Source: Dendrocalamus latiflorus (Eukaryota > Streptophyta > Magnoliopsida > Poales > Poaceae). From it: a stretch of 64,000 nucleotides of DNA. Positions 1 to 11,096 of this stretch are shown piece after piece; the first letter of the stretch is position 1; every line of letters starts with the position of its first letter. Where the stretch lies: NCBI GenBank assembly GCA_017311315.1, contig CM029672.1, positions 6,986,463 to 7,050,462 of the forward strand, written 5' to 3'. The notes below the pieces were generated by a model, which had not been told where the DNA came from, made no database searches, and was given only the letters and a program-made list of their open reading frames with translations. The position numbers and the translations under genes are program-made.

Positions 1-149
1 TTGGGTGGATGTAAAATAATTTGAACTGGTGCTTTATTAGTTTAGATATAGCACTATACAAGCTGATCATTTCGCAAATAGAAAGTACCACTTACATAGA
101 GCCGGTAGTACCATTCGTTAGCCGTACGCTCACACATAGTCGGATCTTC

Positions 150-715
150 CTGATAGTTGACTATCGTGGTTTCAGACCACGCTGGTCTCTAACCACGTTG
201 TCTGAATTGACTACACAGGTCTCCGACTACACTAATCACCGACCACGCTAGTTTCCAACCATATTTTACAGTTCGACCACACAGGTCTCCGATTACGCTG
301 GTTTTGACCACAAAAGTTTTGACTACGTCGATTTTCGACCATGTTGTATCAGTCGCGTCAGTTCGACCACGTTGCTTCCAACCACACAGGCCTCGACCAC
401 GTTGGTTCAACCACGCTGGTCTCAATCACACAGATCTCGACCACGTTGGTTCCAACCACGCTAGTCACGATCACACAGATCTCTGACCATGTTGGTTCTG
501 ACTACATCAGTTCGACCACGCTGGTCTTGATCACATAGATCTCTGACCACTTTGGTTCCAACTCCGCTAGTTTAACCACGCTGGTTTCAATAACACAGAT
601 TTTGACCATGTCGATTCGATTACGCTGATCGACCATGTTGGTTCTTGACCATGTTGATCTTCGATCACACTGGTTCGACCAAGCCGGCTCGACCGCGTAG
701 GTCTTCGACCACTAG
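150..715. repeat. Minisatellite, ~15-bp degenerate unit
   Basis: The tract is built from variants of a ~15-bp unit resembling CGACCACGCTGGTTT. Blocks recur at 45 bp (near 392 and 436) and 60 bp (481 and 541), so higher-order units are multiples of the 15-mer. Because the unit is a multiple of three, several frames stay open and give repetitive peptides, which I do not regard as genes. Confidence 0.8.
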
Positions 716-3107
716 CGAACATGGAAGTACTATGATCTCAACGTCGGTAATTCCATTAAGCAGTAGTACAATAGAATACATTATGGTAGTTCTGATTGTC
801 TCAAAAATTGTAGATACTTCAACTGATTTTATAAAATACATTTTTTTACTTTAGTATCATGTACATAAATATTAAACATAATTTTCAACGAGTTTCACCA
901 TGCACGAGAGGTCACGAGGAGAGCAAGCCGGATGAAGCAGCCAACCAGCGCTGACACGGCGAGTGATCGAGTGTTTATTTAGAACCCGCGAGAGATCTAC
1001 GCGTCTTTGTATTACAAGAAAGAAAGAAGGCATACAATAGGGCAGACAAGACAAACAATTTGACGAAACAACAACAACAACAACAAATAGCTCGTAACGA
1101 AAACAGCTGCTACCCAATGGCTGTAGCCGGTAAGAACTGAAGCCAACACCACTTACTACCGAGTGTTAGTCGGGGAGATTTCAGATTTGTCGTCTCCATG
1201 GGCGGCATTGTCACTTTCCCAACGGAACGGGGGGCCAACCGGCCGAGGCAAGCGATCACCATCGCCCCATTTATGAACGGTGCAAAGCTGAGCCGCCGAG
1301 GTACATCGCTGTCCAAAAACCGGAATGCAAACGCCGGAGCATTGGTCGTCTCCTTGCCTCTCTGGTCCAGTCGTGAGCCGTCCTTCCTGGGATGATCCGG
1401 GCATCCAGACATGCCATCCCAAGGATATGCCGTACGTACATGCGTACAGCACTTTGCAACACATCACAAGGGAAGGGAGCATACCTCTTACACGTTTCAC
1501 AACAGTGAAGAGATGTAGACCAGAAATGCCGCAAAAATACTTTTGTAGCATCAGCAGTAGGGCACAGTCCGGCACGCCAGCCATGTACATGGCTCTCACG
1601 CAATGGCAAAAATGCGAGCACCAAGTGCTCGAGTACCAGGAGCAGAAAGGGAGACCTGACCTACTTGCATCACGTGTTAGCATTTCTTAGAACCATTGTT
1701 TAAAAAAAAACTTTCAAGGAAAACAGCAAAGAGCGTTGCAGCGCATCTGCCAAACTACAGCATCCAAAACTGTAGATGCAGATGAATCAATTTCTCTAGC
1801 AGAATTCTTGATAATCAAGTGAAACACTACGCTGCAGGACTTTTTCATTTGGTCATTTCCCTTACAAGAATCCTATTGGTAATACTAACATCAAATGCCA
1901 CAATAAGTGTGTAAATAAAGAATCTCCGCCTAAAACCTTAATCTTAGCATCCAGAACAGAGCTTCTTCGGACAATACGAATATAAGACAAGCGGTACCGA
2001 GTCAGCAAAACAGTCTTCAAATACCCCATATATGTTCAAATCACTCCCCTAAACTCTCTGTGTATAAATCACTGTGTGCAGAAACGCAGAAACGAGAAGT
2101 CTCTTCCATTTTCTAAAAAAAACTCTCTGTGTATCTCGAACTGCGTCACCAAATTGTGCCAGACAAATCAGGGGGCAACGCTTGTACGGAATTCCTTTAA
2201 TCGAGAACTAAAGAATTGCATTCCTAGGTTACATCGAAACGTATTTCTAACCATTCAGCTCCTAGATTACACCACAGAATAAAGACCGACGAGTAACAAA
2301 CGACTCAGGAGTCCAACCCAATCCAATCGCAGATCCGCTGCTCGGGCCGCCTAATAGAAACTCCTGAAGCGAGCACAGGTCACTCACGCCACCCAGGCCA
2401 GGAGAAGATTCGGGGCTATTCTTTTTAGCTGAGGTTTATGGCTTTTAGTTACGGCTTATAGCTTTTAGACTGTTTATGTGAGAGATTACAGAGTAACAGA
2501 AACTCACCTACGATTTTACCGATATAAATAAAATCAGTATAGTGAACCCGCAGACTCCGTGGTGAACAGGTGGACTAGGGAAACCGAAAATGAGATAGCG
2601 GCCTAGTTTTAAAAGCGGGCGGGTGATCGAACCGGTCAGGCCACCGGTCAAGCGGTCCAACCGCGGTTTATAAATAGTAATATTTTATATGTTGTATATT
2701 GTTTTTATTCTGAAATAGTGTGAATAAAAGTACCAAAAAAAGAAATATGATGTCGAAATTAGAGGTTCAGAGGGATAAACGATGCGTGCGAAAAAAACCA
2801 ATGCAATTCCAGCATGAACAAACATTCGTCTTAATCTAGCTCATAACTGAAGCACCAAACTATATAGTCTCCACGTAGTCTGCATGGGATCTAACCAAAT
2901 CGAGCTATCTCCGTCGAGATTCACCTACTCGCTTGATGCCGAAGTCAAGCCGTCGTGGCCGGACTCTCATGGCGAAGCTATCAGCGCTATTGAGTATTGA
3001 CCTCATGCCAATGCCAGCAACACCAATGCTGCCAACGACGGGAGGATGACAATGGCGCTTGGTTGGATGACGAGGTGGCTCGCGGGATATCGGCTCGGGC
3101 GATGGAG
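716..3107. other. Unassigned intergenic DNA
   Basis: I see no convincing gene here. Open frames of up to 175 codons around 1156-1690 occur on both strands over the same DNA and show no recognisable domain. Around 2420-2575 is AT-rich sequence resembling a second copy near 9885-10120 (shared words such as AACAGAAACTCAC and GATATAAAT), probably a degenerate MITE. At 2620-2670 there are CCGGTC-rich direct and inverted words typical of old transposon ends. Confidence 0.5.
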
Positions 3108-6100
3108 TGAAAAAACCCCAAAAATTCAAAATCAAAAATTTTTGAGCTTTTTGCTGGATTTTTGAGTGAATTTTGAGAACTTTCCCTTTTTGAAAAGTCC
3201 CCGGTCTCCCCGCTTTCCCTTTCGGGCGTGACCGCCTTCCCCTTCCGTTGGCGCCCCGCCCCTTTCCGCCTTCTCCCGCGCCTGGCGCCCTCCCCGTCCC
3301 CTTGTCCCGCTGGCGCCCCCGTCCCCTCCCCGCTTTCCCTCGCGCGTGCGTGCGCGCTGGCGCCCGCTCCCCGTACCGCCTCCGCGCCCTCGCCGCCCAC
3401 CGTTTTGGACCGCCTTCGTCGCGCTGGCGCCACCCGGTCTGAAGCCGGCAGAAACCCCGCGCCACGCGTCACCATTCTCCTGCGCCCAACCCCACCTGGC
3501 AGCGGCAGCTCCTCCCTCTCCCGCGCGCGGACGCACCCACGCTCCCTGCCGCAGCTCACCCACTCCTGCCCCGTCGCGTCGCCATTACGGCGGCTCAGCG
3601 CCCGGTCACACCCCGTCTGCGCGGAGGAGACGCCCTCACCTGCTCCTGTCCATCCCTGTTGACCCCGCGCCCCGCCCGTTGCCTTCTCCCCGAAGGATCT
3701 CCTCCCCTCCGCTCGGGTATAAAACCCCATCCCGGCCTCCTCACTCCCCCTTTGCTTCCCGAGCTACTCCACCCTCCCCGTTCTACTCCCACCACTCCCA
3801 GGGACCCCTCGGACCAGCCGGTTGGAGCCCCGCCGCCCAGAGCGCCGCATTCCCTCTCCCCTGCGCCGGCGACCTCGTAACCCGGATCTCCTTCTCCCTC
3901 CCTCCATTTCTCAATTGCATTCATCCGGTTTATCCCCTCGGTGTGCTGATCATGTTGGCAACCTCCTTTTGGTAGGTGATCGCTCGAGGAGTTTCAGCAC
4001 CGAAACCCCCCGCCGGCCGAATCACCCTCCCCGTGGCCAACCCCCTTCGAAGCTCCTCCGCCAAAACCGCCACCGCCAATGTGAGCCTCTCGGCCCCCTG
4101 TCCGTGTGGCCGCCGCCGTTTGAGCTCCCTCGCCGCCGATGACCTCCCTCGCCACCAAATACCCGAACCACCCCCTTCTGCCTCCTGTCCCCTCCGTTGG
4201 TTCCCTCGCCTCCCAACTGCCCAAAATGGGTTCCCCGTTGCCTTCTCCACCCACTGGTGCCCTCGGTGGTCGCCGACGAGCCCCCTGGCGCCCAGGCCAC
4301 CGTCGCCACCGTAGCCTCGCCGCGAGGTTACTGTAGCGGCTGGAGGAGGAAGACGACTTCTCCCCCGCGACGTGGTCTCCTCTCCGCCGTCCATCCTCCC
4401 GTTGCCATATAACCTCGCCCGTCGGATCTTCCATACCGCTTCGCCCACGTCCCCACTTCGTTGCCGTCCGATCTTCCCCGCTCTGCATCTCGCCCGTTCG
4501 CTCCGCCCCATCCTGACCAGTCGCCAGAGCCACGCGCCGCGCATCCGAGTCGCGCGGGCGCGCGTTGGCGTGGGCCGAGCCGGCCTGCCCCGTCGCCCGA
4601 GCGCGCGCGCGCCTGTGGGCCGCGCTGACCTGCGGCCGCGCGGGCCGTTTCACCGGCCGGGCTGCACTGTAGCTCGGGCCGGCCCGACACTGTTTAAACT
4701 GGTTTTCCAGTGATTTTCCATTTTTCAGAAATAAAAAAATCCAAATAAGTCCTAGAAAATCACAGAAAATCCCAAAAATTCCCAAATTTCACCACTTTGC
4801 TCCAAATAATATCCTGGACCCATTTTTGGCCTCCACTTCCACATATTCATCCCAAATAAAATCCTAAAATTCCCATTTGGAGATTTATGTATTTTATTCC
4901 TTTTTAATTAGTTTATTTTTCCTCGCTTGATTAGTTGCAAGCTGGATTTAATTATTTTATGTGTTTTGCGCTAGTGTCGGAGATTCCGAAAGTTCAAGAG
5001 CAGGCTCAAGATCCAGGTGTTTCATCGTTCGAGCTAGCTGAGATCATCCGGATTGACGGCAAGTCCCAAATCCTTTGATCATGTTGCAACCCATGTTATT
5101 TAATATTGTTATTATGCTATTTGCATTATGCTAGTTGTGAAATGTTAGTTTAAAGTAAAATAAAATGTTTAGAATGACATGTGATCTAGTTAGACCTACC
5201 ACCGATAAATGCCATGTTAAATTTGTTGCCATGCCTTTGTAACCCTAGAAATAATTATCTGTTAATCTAGATAAATGTAGGTTATTATTATCATGTAAAG
5301 TTTGTACACTAATAAGGTTGTGGCTGCGGGCCAATAGAATTTGGAAAACCCGACTCTAAGGTAGGGTGGTATGGGACACCGTATCTTAGAGCGGAGAGTG
5401 CCGGCGTGCACAAGGTAGGGTAAGGGTTGGGGAGGAGCCGCGAGACGGTCTTCGCCCGTCTTTTACCCTAGGGTTGAAGTTAGGGTAAGGGTATTGTGGG
5501 AAACCGCGAGACGGTCTACGCCCACCGCTTACCCTGGGTTGGGTCGCGGGCCTGGCGAGGTTGCGGACCATGTGAAAATATAAGGACTGAAACCCTTACG
5601 CTGAGCAAATGTCATAGTGATCGCTCAACCACAGGAGTTGACTTGTCAACACTGGTCTAGTAGCTGCTCAACTTGATTGAAACTCTACAGGTGTGGCGGA
5701 GGAGGAGGTTAAGAAGTGTAGTTAGGTGGACCGCGCTGCGGATGCCTAACAACGGTAGAGTTCACTCGAAGCGGACGTTTGTCTTCTTGTTTTCTTGTGC
5801 CAGACCCGAGTGGATTCTACCGGGTAAAGCCTATATAAAGAATTGAGCAGTGAAACGACCTGGCTTTCTTAACTCTTTAGCGGGAGTTAAGGGATCGTGT
5901 GGGTAAAGCTGAGCAAACTCTGCAGAGTCAAATAAATGGTATTCGAATACGCCGTGCTCCCGGTTATTGAGCTGTGTCACTTGGGTGATTCCAGCAGCGA
6001 AGCTTAAGTAGACTTGTAAATGTTTAACTTGTGTAGGTTGGTTAACTAACTCTTTATGAAAAACCCCTGAGATCTTAAGAAGTAGTTTTGGGTCCGTCTT

Positions 6101-6565
6101 ACCAAAATGTTTGCAAATAAAACTGCATCCACTCAAAGTTAATAAACCAAATATACTCCCTTCCATTGTTAATCCGTGCATGTAGTATGATAGAGTCCCT
6201 TTGGGGCTTGCTGAGCCGGTTGTTTGGCTCACAGCTTGCTTAATCCCCTCTTTAGAGGATCAAGACGCTGGTGAAGGTCTCCCCGTCGAGGACGTCCCTG
6301 AGGATTTCTTCGTTGACGAGGACCCGTGGCTTTAGGTCTTCGCCACGCTCGAAGCAGTTCCTGGAAGTCTTTTGTGATGTAATATGCTTTGGGCTTGCAC
6401 GCCCCGCTGTTAAAAATTGGATGTTATTCCATACTTGAAGTATATGCTGGACTTTTGTTGTAAGCATGCAATGGTATACTCTTGCGCGACACTCCATAAC
6501 TGTTCATGCGTGAATAGTTACGGAATGTCGTGTCCGTACGCGCCCTTGGAAACGGGGGCGTTACA
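3108..6565 (+). repeat. 5' LTR of the Ty3/gypsy element (~3.46 kb)
   Basis: The right end is firm: the sequence ends GGGCGTTACA at 6565, five bases before the primer-binding site. The left end is placed at TG 3108. The LTR contains a very GC-rich block (3200-4690), then an AT-rich block with repeated CCCAAAAATTCCCAAA-like words. Near 5400-5545 are two copies of a GGTAGGGTAAGGGT ... CCGCGAGACGGTCT module. Long open frames on both strands of 2905-4785 are composition artefacts of this LTR. Confidence 0.65.
3718..3724 (+). promoter_or_regulatory. TATA box inside the gypsy LTR
   Basis: TATAAAA follows GCTCGGG and precedes a pyrimidine-rich stretch, the usual layout of an LTR promoter. It is the clearest TATA element on this strand within the LTR. 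A start site about 30 bases downstream is inferred. Confidence 0.5.
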
Positions 6566-6570
6566 AGAAG

Positions 6571-6582
6571 TGGTATCAGAGC
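6571..6582 (+). other. Primer-binding site (initiator-Met tRNA type)
   Basis: TGGTATCAGAGC lies five bases after the LTR end. It is the standard primer-binding sequence of many plant LTR retrotransposons, complementary to the 3' end of initiator methionine tRNA. Confidence 0.85.
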
Positions 6583-6797
6583 AGGCTCTTTGACCGTAGG
6601 TTGAGACCTAAGGCAAATTAGCAAGCAATTTTATCGCAAAACATAATTTAAGCCATAAAAAGGGTTTACAAAAAATATAAGGTTTATTGCTGTCTTTTTC
6701 CTCCCTTGTTGCTACCTTATCTGTCTTAAATTTATTTCTGCTTAAGTTTTAATGTTTATTGTTCTCCTTGTCTAACTTCAAAATTTCGTTTCGGCAG

Positions 6798-7514
6798 ATG
6801 GTGCACTACGTGTTCTCCCGCCCGGACCGCATGGATGGATGGCCCCACAAGCTGTGGGAGATGCAGCGCTACCTCGGGGCTACAGGGTACCACAGCCCAG
6901 TGTTTCACGCTGTGGGACGTTTCCGCCAGGACCAGCTCTACGAGTGGAAGGCGTGGGTGACCCTTACACCCTTGCCTGTCCGCCCCGACCTCGAGAGGAA
7001 GTTTATAGCGAGGAGGATCGACAAGGATGATGCAGTCCAGGACGCAGCCCAGAAGGCTGCGCTTTACCTGAGGGACTACTACGACCTGGAGCTCGCAGGC
7101 TTGCCCTTCGACTTGGTGCCGCAGCAGGTCCGTGGAGGTTTAGCTGTTCCACGGCTTGGTGAGGATGACGATCCCCGCCTTGCGGGCATCGCCACCCTCA
7201 TGGCGTAGCAGGTGGTCCGCTACGACAGCACCGTTGAGGAGTCCAGGAGGCTGCAGAGAGAGCTGTGGGATGCCCGTGAGCAGGTGCAGCACCTCCGGGA
7301 GTCCCTTCTTCGCTACGAGGCCATCGAGGCAGGAGAGGCTTCAGACTGCGGAGAGTCGCCCAGCGTCCAGTCTTCTTGTTCTACGGTGCAGTCCAGGCGT
7401 AGGCGCAGGATGACTGCGGCGGAGTATCGTGCCAGGTTCCGTCCCGCGGCCCCTCTTGCCCTACCAGCACTGGAGGACATGGAGGAGTATATGCTGATCG
7501 TTAGCTTAGTCTGA
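6798..7514 (+). pseudogene. Accessory pre-gag ORF of the gypsy element, with one in-frame stop
   Basis: An ATG directly after a TTTCGGCAG splice-acceptor-like sequence opens a frame of about 238 codons, interrupted once by TAG at 7206-7208. The same frame continues on both sides. The first half is tryptophan- and arginine-rich with the phrase RIDKDDAVQDAAQKAALYLR (about residues 70-90). The second half has a charged, probably coiled-coil stretch (RLQRELWDAREQVQHLRESL) and a basic end. I recognise this type of protein only from grass Ty3/gypsy elements, where it sits between the PBS and gag. Its function is not known to me. Confidence 0.6.
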
Positions 7515-7797
7515 CCATTTTGTATTAGCAGTACTTTTGTGATGTAATGCAAGTGTAATCATGAACCCTAAGTGGTCTGTGTACCACTTGCCTTTTGTAA
7601 CTTATGTTCTTTAATCCTTTATGTTGCTTGCTTAATTATCAGTATGTTCTCTCTGTGTTCAAAGTTTTCTCCTGTCCCCTTTCACTCTCGTTCTTATCTT
7701 TGTTCGCCCTATACTTACCTTGCAATTCGATGTCTTACTTATCTAATCTCGCTTGTCAAAGCCGCTGCAAAGCTAATCTCAAGTTCCCAATTGGCAG

Positions 7798-8205
7798 ATG
7801 GACCCAGAACAGCAGAGTGGTCAGACCAGCGGGCAGGGTGCACCTGCCACAGATCAGACAACACTTGCCAGCGTACTCGCAAAAATGGAACAAAATCGCT
7901 ATCATGGAGAACAGAATATTCTGCGAGTGCTAGAACAAATTGCAGCCAGATCTCCAGGTACCCAAGGTGGAGGCAATGCCACTCGGGATGGTTCCCCAAT
8001 AACCACCCGATGGGCAGACTTTCAGAAGACACGTCCAGCGGTCTTCATTCCCTCGGCTGACCTAATAGCAGCTGGGGATTGGCTGGTAGATGTGGAAAGA
8101 AAACTACAGACTGTACAATGTGAGGACAAGGAAAAAGTGCTATACGCTTCCCACCTATTGCAGGGTGCTGCAGCTACATGGTGGATCAACTATCAGCGCA
8201 CACTT
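7798..8205 (+). pseudogene. Truncated gag of the Ty3/gypsy element
   Basis: The frame starts at an ATG after CCAATTGGCAG, again acceptor-like. It encodes a Gln/Thr-rich N-terminus followed by the beginning of a Retrotrans_gag capsid domain: AADWL-type sequence (GDWLVDVERKL) and the diagnostic HLLQGAAATWW near residue 120. Only about 135 codons are gag-like. The frame then enters unrelated AT-rich sequence and stops at 8242-8244. The nucleocapsid zinc knuckle and all of pol are absent, so the copy cannot move by itself. Confidence 0.7.
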
Positions 8206-9592
8206 CAAAACACTAGAAATATACGATTGCATCAAGAAAACTGAAACCTGTACTAGAAATATACGATTGCATCAACTATCTATAAATTCCCATATCTAAT
8301 ATACGATAGCATCAAGCCATCAACCAAAGCACTAGTAGAAAAACAATTTCCATGTATTTCATCGGCTTTTATACAAGCTGAAAGCCTGAAACAAACACAT
8401 AGTCACTGAGTCACACAGATTCAGTAACCAAACGTCCATTGCATAATCAAACGTCCATTACAGGCATTACTCCATTTCCATTTTCCAAGTATTGCATTGC
8501 CATATTGTCATACACAGATACACTCAGTCAGACAGTCACTCATACTCATAATCTCATATACACCAAGGTAACCATACCATCCACCACTTCCACATCTACC
8601 ATGAACATATGACTTCAGTGTCAACAGCATAAGCTATATGTACAGAAGGGCTTTGCATACCTACAAGAGAAATTGCAGCCAAATGCTTGTCTCAGCAATA
8701 GCTTTAAGACCACCAGTCTATAAACCTTTAACCTTCTGACAATGCAGCATATCGTGCAAACTAACACAAAAGAAAATACCCGGTCAATTTACAGTTCGTT
8801 TATTATAACCAGTGAGAATTAACATTTGAATCCTTCAGAATAAAGACATCATTCATACGATTACCTCAAAGATTCGAAGACTTTTAGATGGACTTCCTCA
8901 GTTCCTCTGCTGAATGTTGAATTGCCGATACATGTTGATGTTCCTTTCTCCTATACAGCGATGAAACTGGCAATAGATTAGTGAATTGAAATCAGCGAGA
9001 AAGTGTAAAGATCCCCAACAAAATGGAGAGCTCACCTATTCAGGTCGGGCGCCGCCGCGCCGGGCGGAGTCACGGAGGGTCGGAGGGCGACCGGCGATGA
9101 GACGACAGACGAGCCGACGAGGGAGTACTACGCTGCGACTGGACTGAGCCTGAGGAGTGAGGATGAGGAAGGACTGCGTCGGATATGAGGGATCTAGGGT
9201 TGAGTCGGCTCGGCGAAGACGGCCGTGGCGAATGGCGAATGCGAGATGGGGAATTGGAGATTTGGGGTTGCCGAAGACGGCGCACGGGCGCAGGTGTCCG
9301 AGTGACCGAGTGGCGAGTGACCTAATCGCGTGGGCGAGTGCGGAGTCAGTGGCCGCGTGGGAGGAAATGGGCCAACGGGCCGTTCGGCCATGGCGCCGTG
9401 GCCGCGTGGGAGCGAGGCGCGTGATTGGGCCGCGTGGGAATCGGCCGGAGCTCTTTTTCCATTCAGATTCTCTTTTTTAAACCCACTTACTAATATATAT
9501 ACATATTATACCTAATGTACAGCTGATTTTTTGCAAAAAAAAATTTAGGTATTCAGCTGAATACCCATGAATTACTGTAAATCCGCCCCTGC
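8206..9592 (-). mobile_element. Truncated hAT (Tip100-like) element, right terminus retained
   Basis: The right border ends TCCGCCCCTG at 9592. Read from that side it gives CAGGGGCGGATTT..., followed by GGGTATTCAGCTGAATACC, which is the terminus type of plant Tip100-like hAT elements. GC-rich DNA at 9040-9440 looks like a first exon on the minus strand, with a GTGAGC donor near 9035. I found no matching left end, and the junction with the truncated gag near 8206 is abrupt. A word like CTAGAAATATACGATTGCATCA is repeated at ~8213 and ~8255. CACTAGTAGAAAAAC at ~8330 resembles a CACTA terminus but has no partner. Confidence 0.45.
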
Positions 9593-11096
9593 CTCCACGT
9601 CAGAGGAGTCGGTTCCGTTGATCCAACGGTCAAGCTGGGGCTGTGGTCTCTGGAGTCTTGGGCCGGTTGGTGTTTTAGACTTTTAGGATGTACTACTGTG
9701 GTTTTTGTTTAGCAGCTTAGGCTGCCCTGCCCTGGTAGAAATATGTTTCATCAGCCCGCTAAGCTACACGGCCCACATGGCCCAGCGAGACCAGCTAGCA
9801 AGAGACTAGGCTTTTTAACCGGACTTCCTAAGCCAAGCCTGGCCTATAAGGAAACCTAGATAGATCGAACCGAAGCCAATGTGTTTTGGCTTCAGCTTAT
9901 ACCTTTTGACTGTAGTTTATGTCTTTTAAACTACTCGTAAAAAAGTATGAATTAACAGAAACTCACTTGCAATTCTGATTGATATAAATGAAGTGATTAC
10001 AGTGTGTACTATAATTAACTTGTAGAATCCGCCTTGAAAATACATTATGTTTAAAAGCTAATGACTGTAGAAAAGCCAAAAGTAGCTTTTAGAAGAGGTT
10101 AAGAAGCACAAAATAAATCTTTAAAAAAACACGTAATGGACTGTTTTTGCCCGAAGAGGTACAGTTCGTTAGTCACCCTTAACGCTAAGCATCCGAGAGG
10201 TCATACGATCAAATCCAAAAATCTACAATAAACTTACCTTGCATGTAGACGTAGTTAGTGGAACTCAAAAAATGGCCATTAACCATAAGAAGAAAAAAAA
10301 GGTGCCATATTAGTTGATCTAGTCACCTGTCGGTACATGAACATGTAATTTAATAGAGATCGGACCAAATCATGGCTAGACGCGGGACCATAATGACTAC
10401 ACCTAGATTTACATCTGTGGACTAGAGTGAAGCCGAGGGAGCAGCACGCCGACCTAAGTCTCGCTAGCTCAAACCTGGGTGATCAGGCAAGTCTAGTTTG
10501 TTCGCTTTGCCTAACTTGCTGAGAACATTGTCGTCGAGCGTTTCAGAGTTACAGAATCATGTCGGCTGCAACGCGCGCAGTTGCTTCAGCGCGAGGCAAG
10601 TCCCCGGTTTTGTGTCGTCGGCATTGGACACGACAGCTACAATCAAATCTGACCACCAACAGCTTCTGGCATCACCAGTCAAAACGACATTGGCCACCAT
10701 CCTCACAGAGTACATAATGATTCAGTGGCATCACATTTGCCTGAACAAAGTTTGATCTCGCAATACATATTTCTTGCACATGTAACAGTGATGACACAGT
10801 ATACTCTGCATTCTCAGCATGCTCCATGAAATGGAAATAGTCCCTCAGCGGAGAATTACATCCAAGATATCATCAACTGTGACAATACTGAATAGATGGA
10901 AGCGCAAGAAAATTTTAATTATCATACAACTTCTACAATCTAATGTCAAATGTTTTTATCCTGGTCTACATTTAGGCAACACTAAGGATACAGCATCATG
11001 TACAGGTACATCAAAGGGCTTTTTTGGGGGGGGAAGGAGACCAGGGGATTCGGTATATAACATCTGTTTTGTTTTCTTCTTCTGAACTTATCATTG
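9593..11096. other. Intergenic DNA and CIGR1 3' flank
   Basis: No gene is apparent. A probable degenerate MITE occupies about 9885-10120 and resembles 2420-2575. The stretch nearest CIGR1 (about 10.8-11.09 kb) is A/T-rich on the transcribed strand and probably holds its 3' UTR and polyadenylation site. I could not place the end precisely. Confidence 0.45.

Larger units (their letters stand above)
3108..8205 (+). mobile_element. Truncated Ty3/gypsy LTR retrotransposon
   Basis: A very long 5' LTR is followed by a primer-binding site matching the initiator-methionine tRNA type, an extra reading frame and the start of gag. The order LTR, PBS, accessory ORF and gag is that of grass Ty3/gypsy elements with LTRs of 3 kb or more. 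Homology stops abruptly in gag near 8205. Protease, reverse transcriptase, integrase and the 3' LTR are all missing, so no target-site duplication can be checked. The left border is inferred from a TG followed by an A/C-rich LTR-like start and could be a few bases off. Confidence 0.75.

Noticed and set aside
1156..1690. 175-codon minus-strand frame and 121-codon plus-strand frame
   Set aside because: Opposite frames cover the same DNA, neither has a recognisable motif, and no splice or promoter context supports them.
2905..4785. Long open frames (up to 263 codons) on both strands
   Set aside because: They overlap on both strands in very GC-rich LTR sequence, are low-complexity Arg/Gly/Pro-rich, and have no domains.
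8330..8345. CACTA transposon terminus (CACTAGTAGAAAAAC)
   Set aside because: No matching inverted terminus or 3-bp TSD was found, so one short match is not enough.
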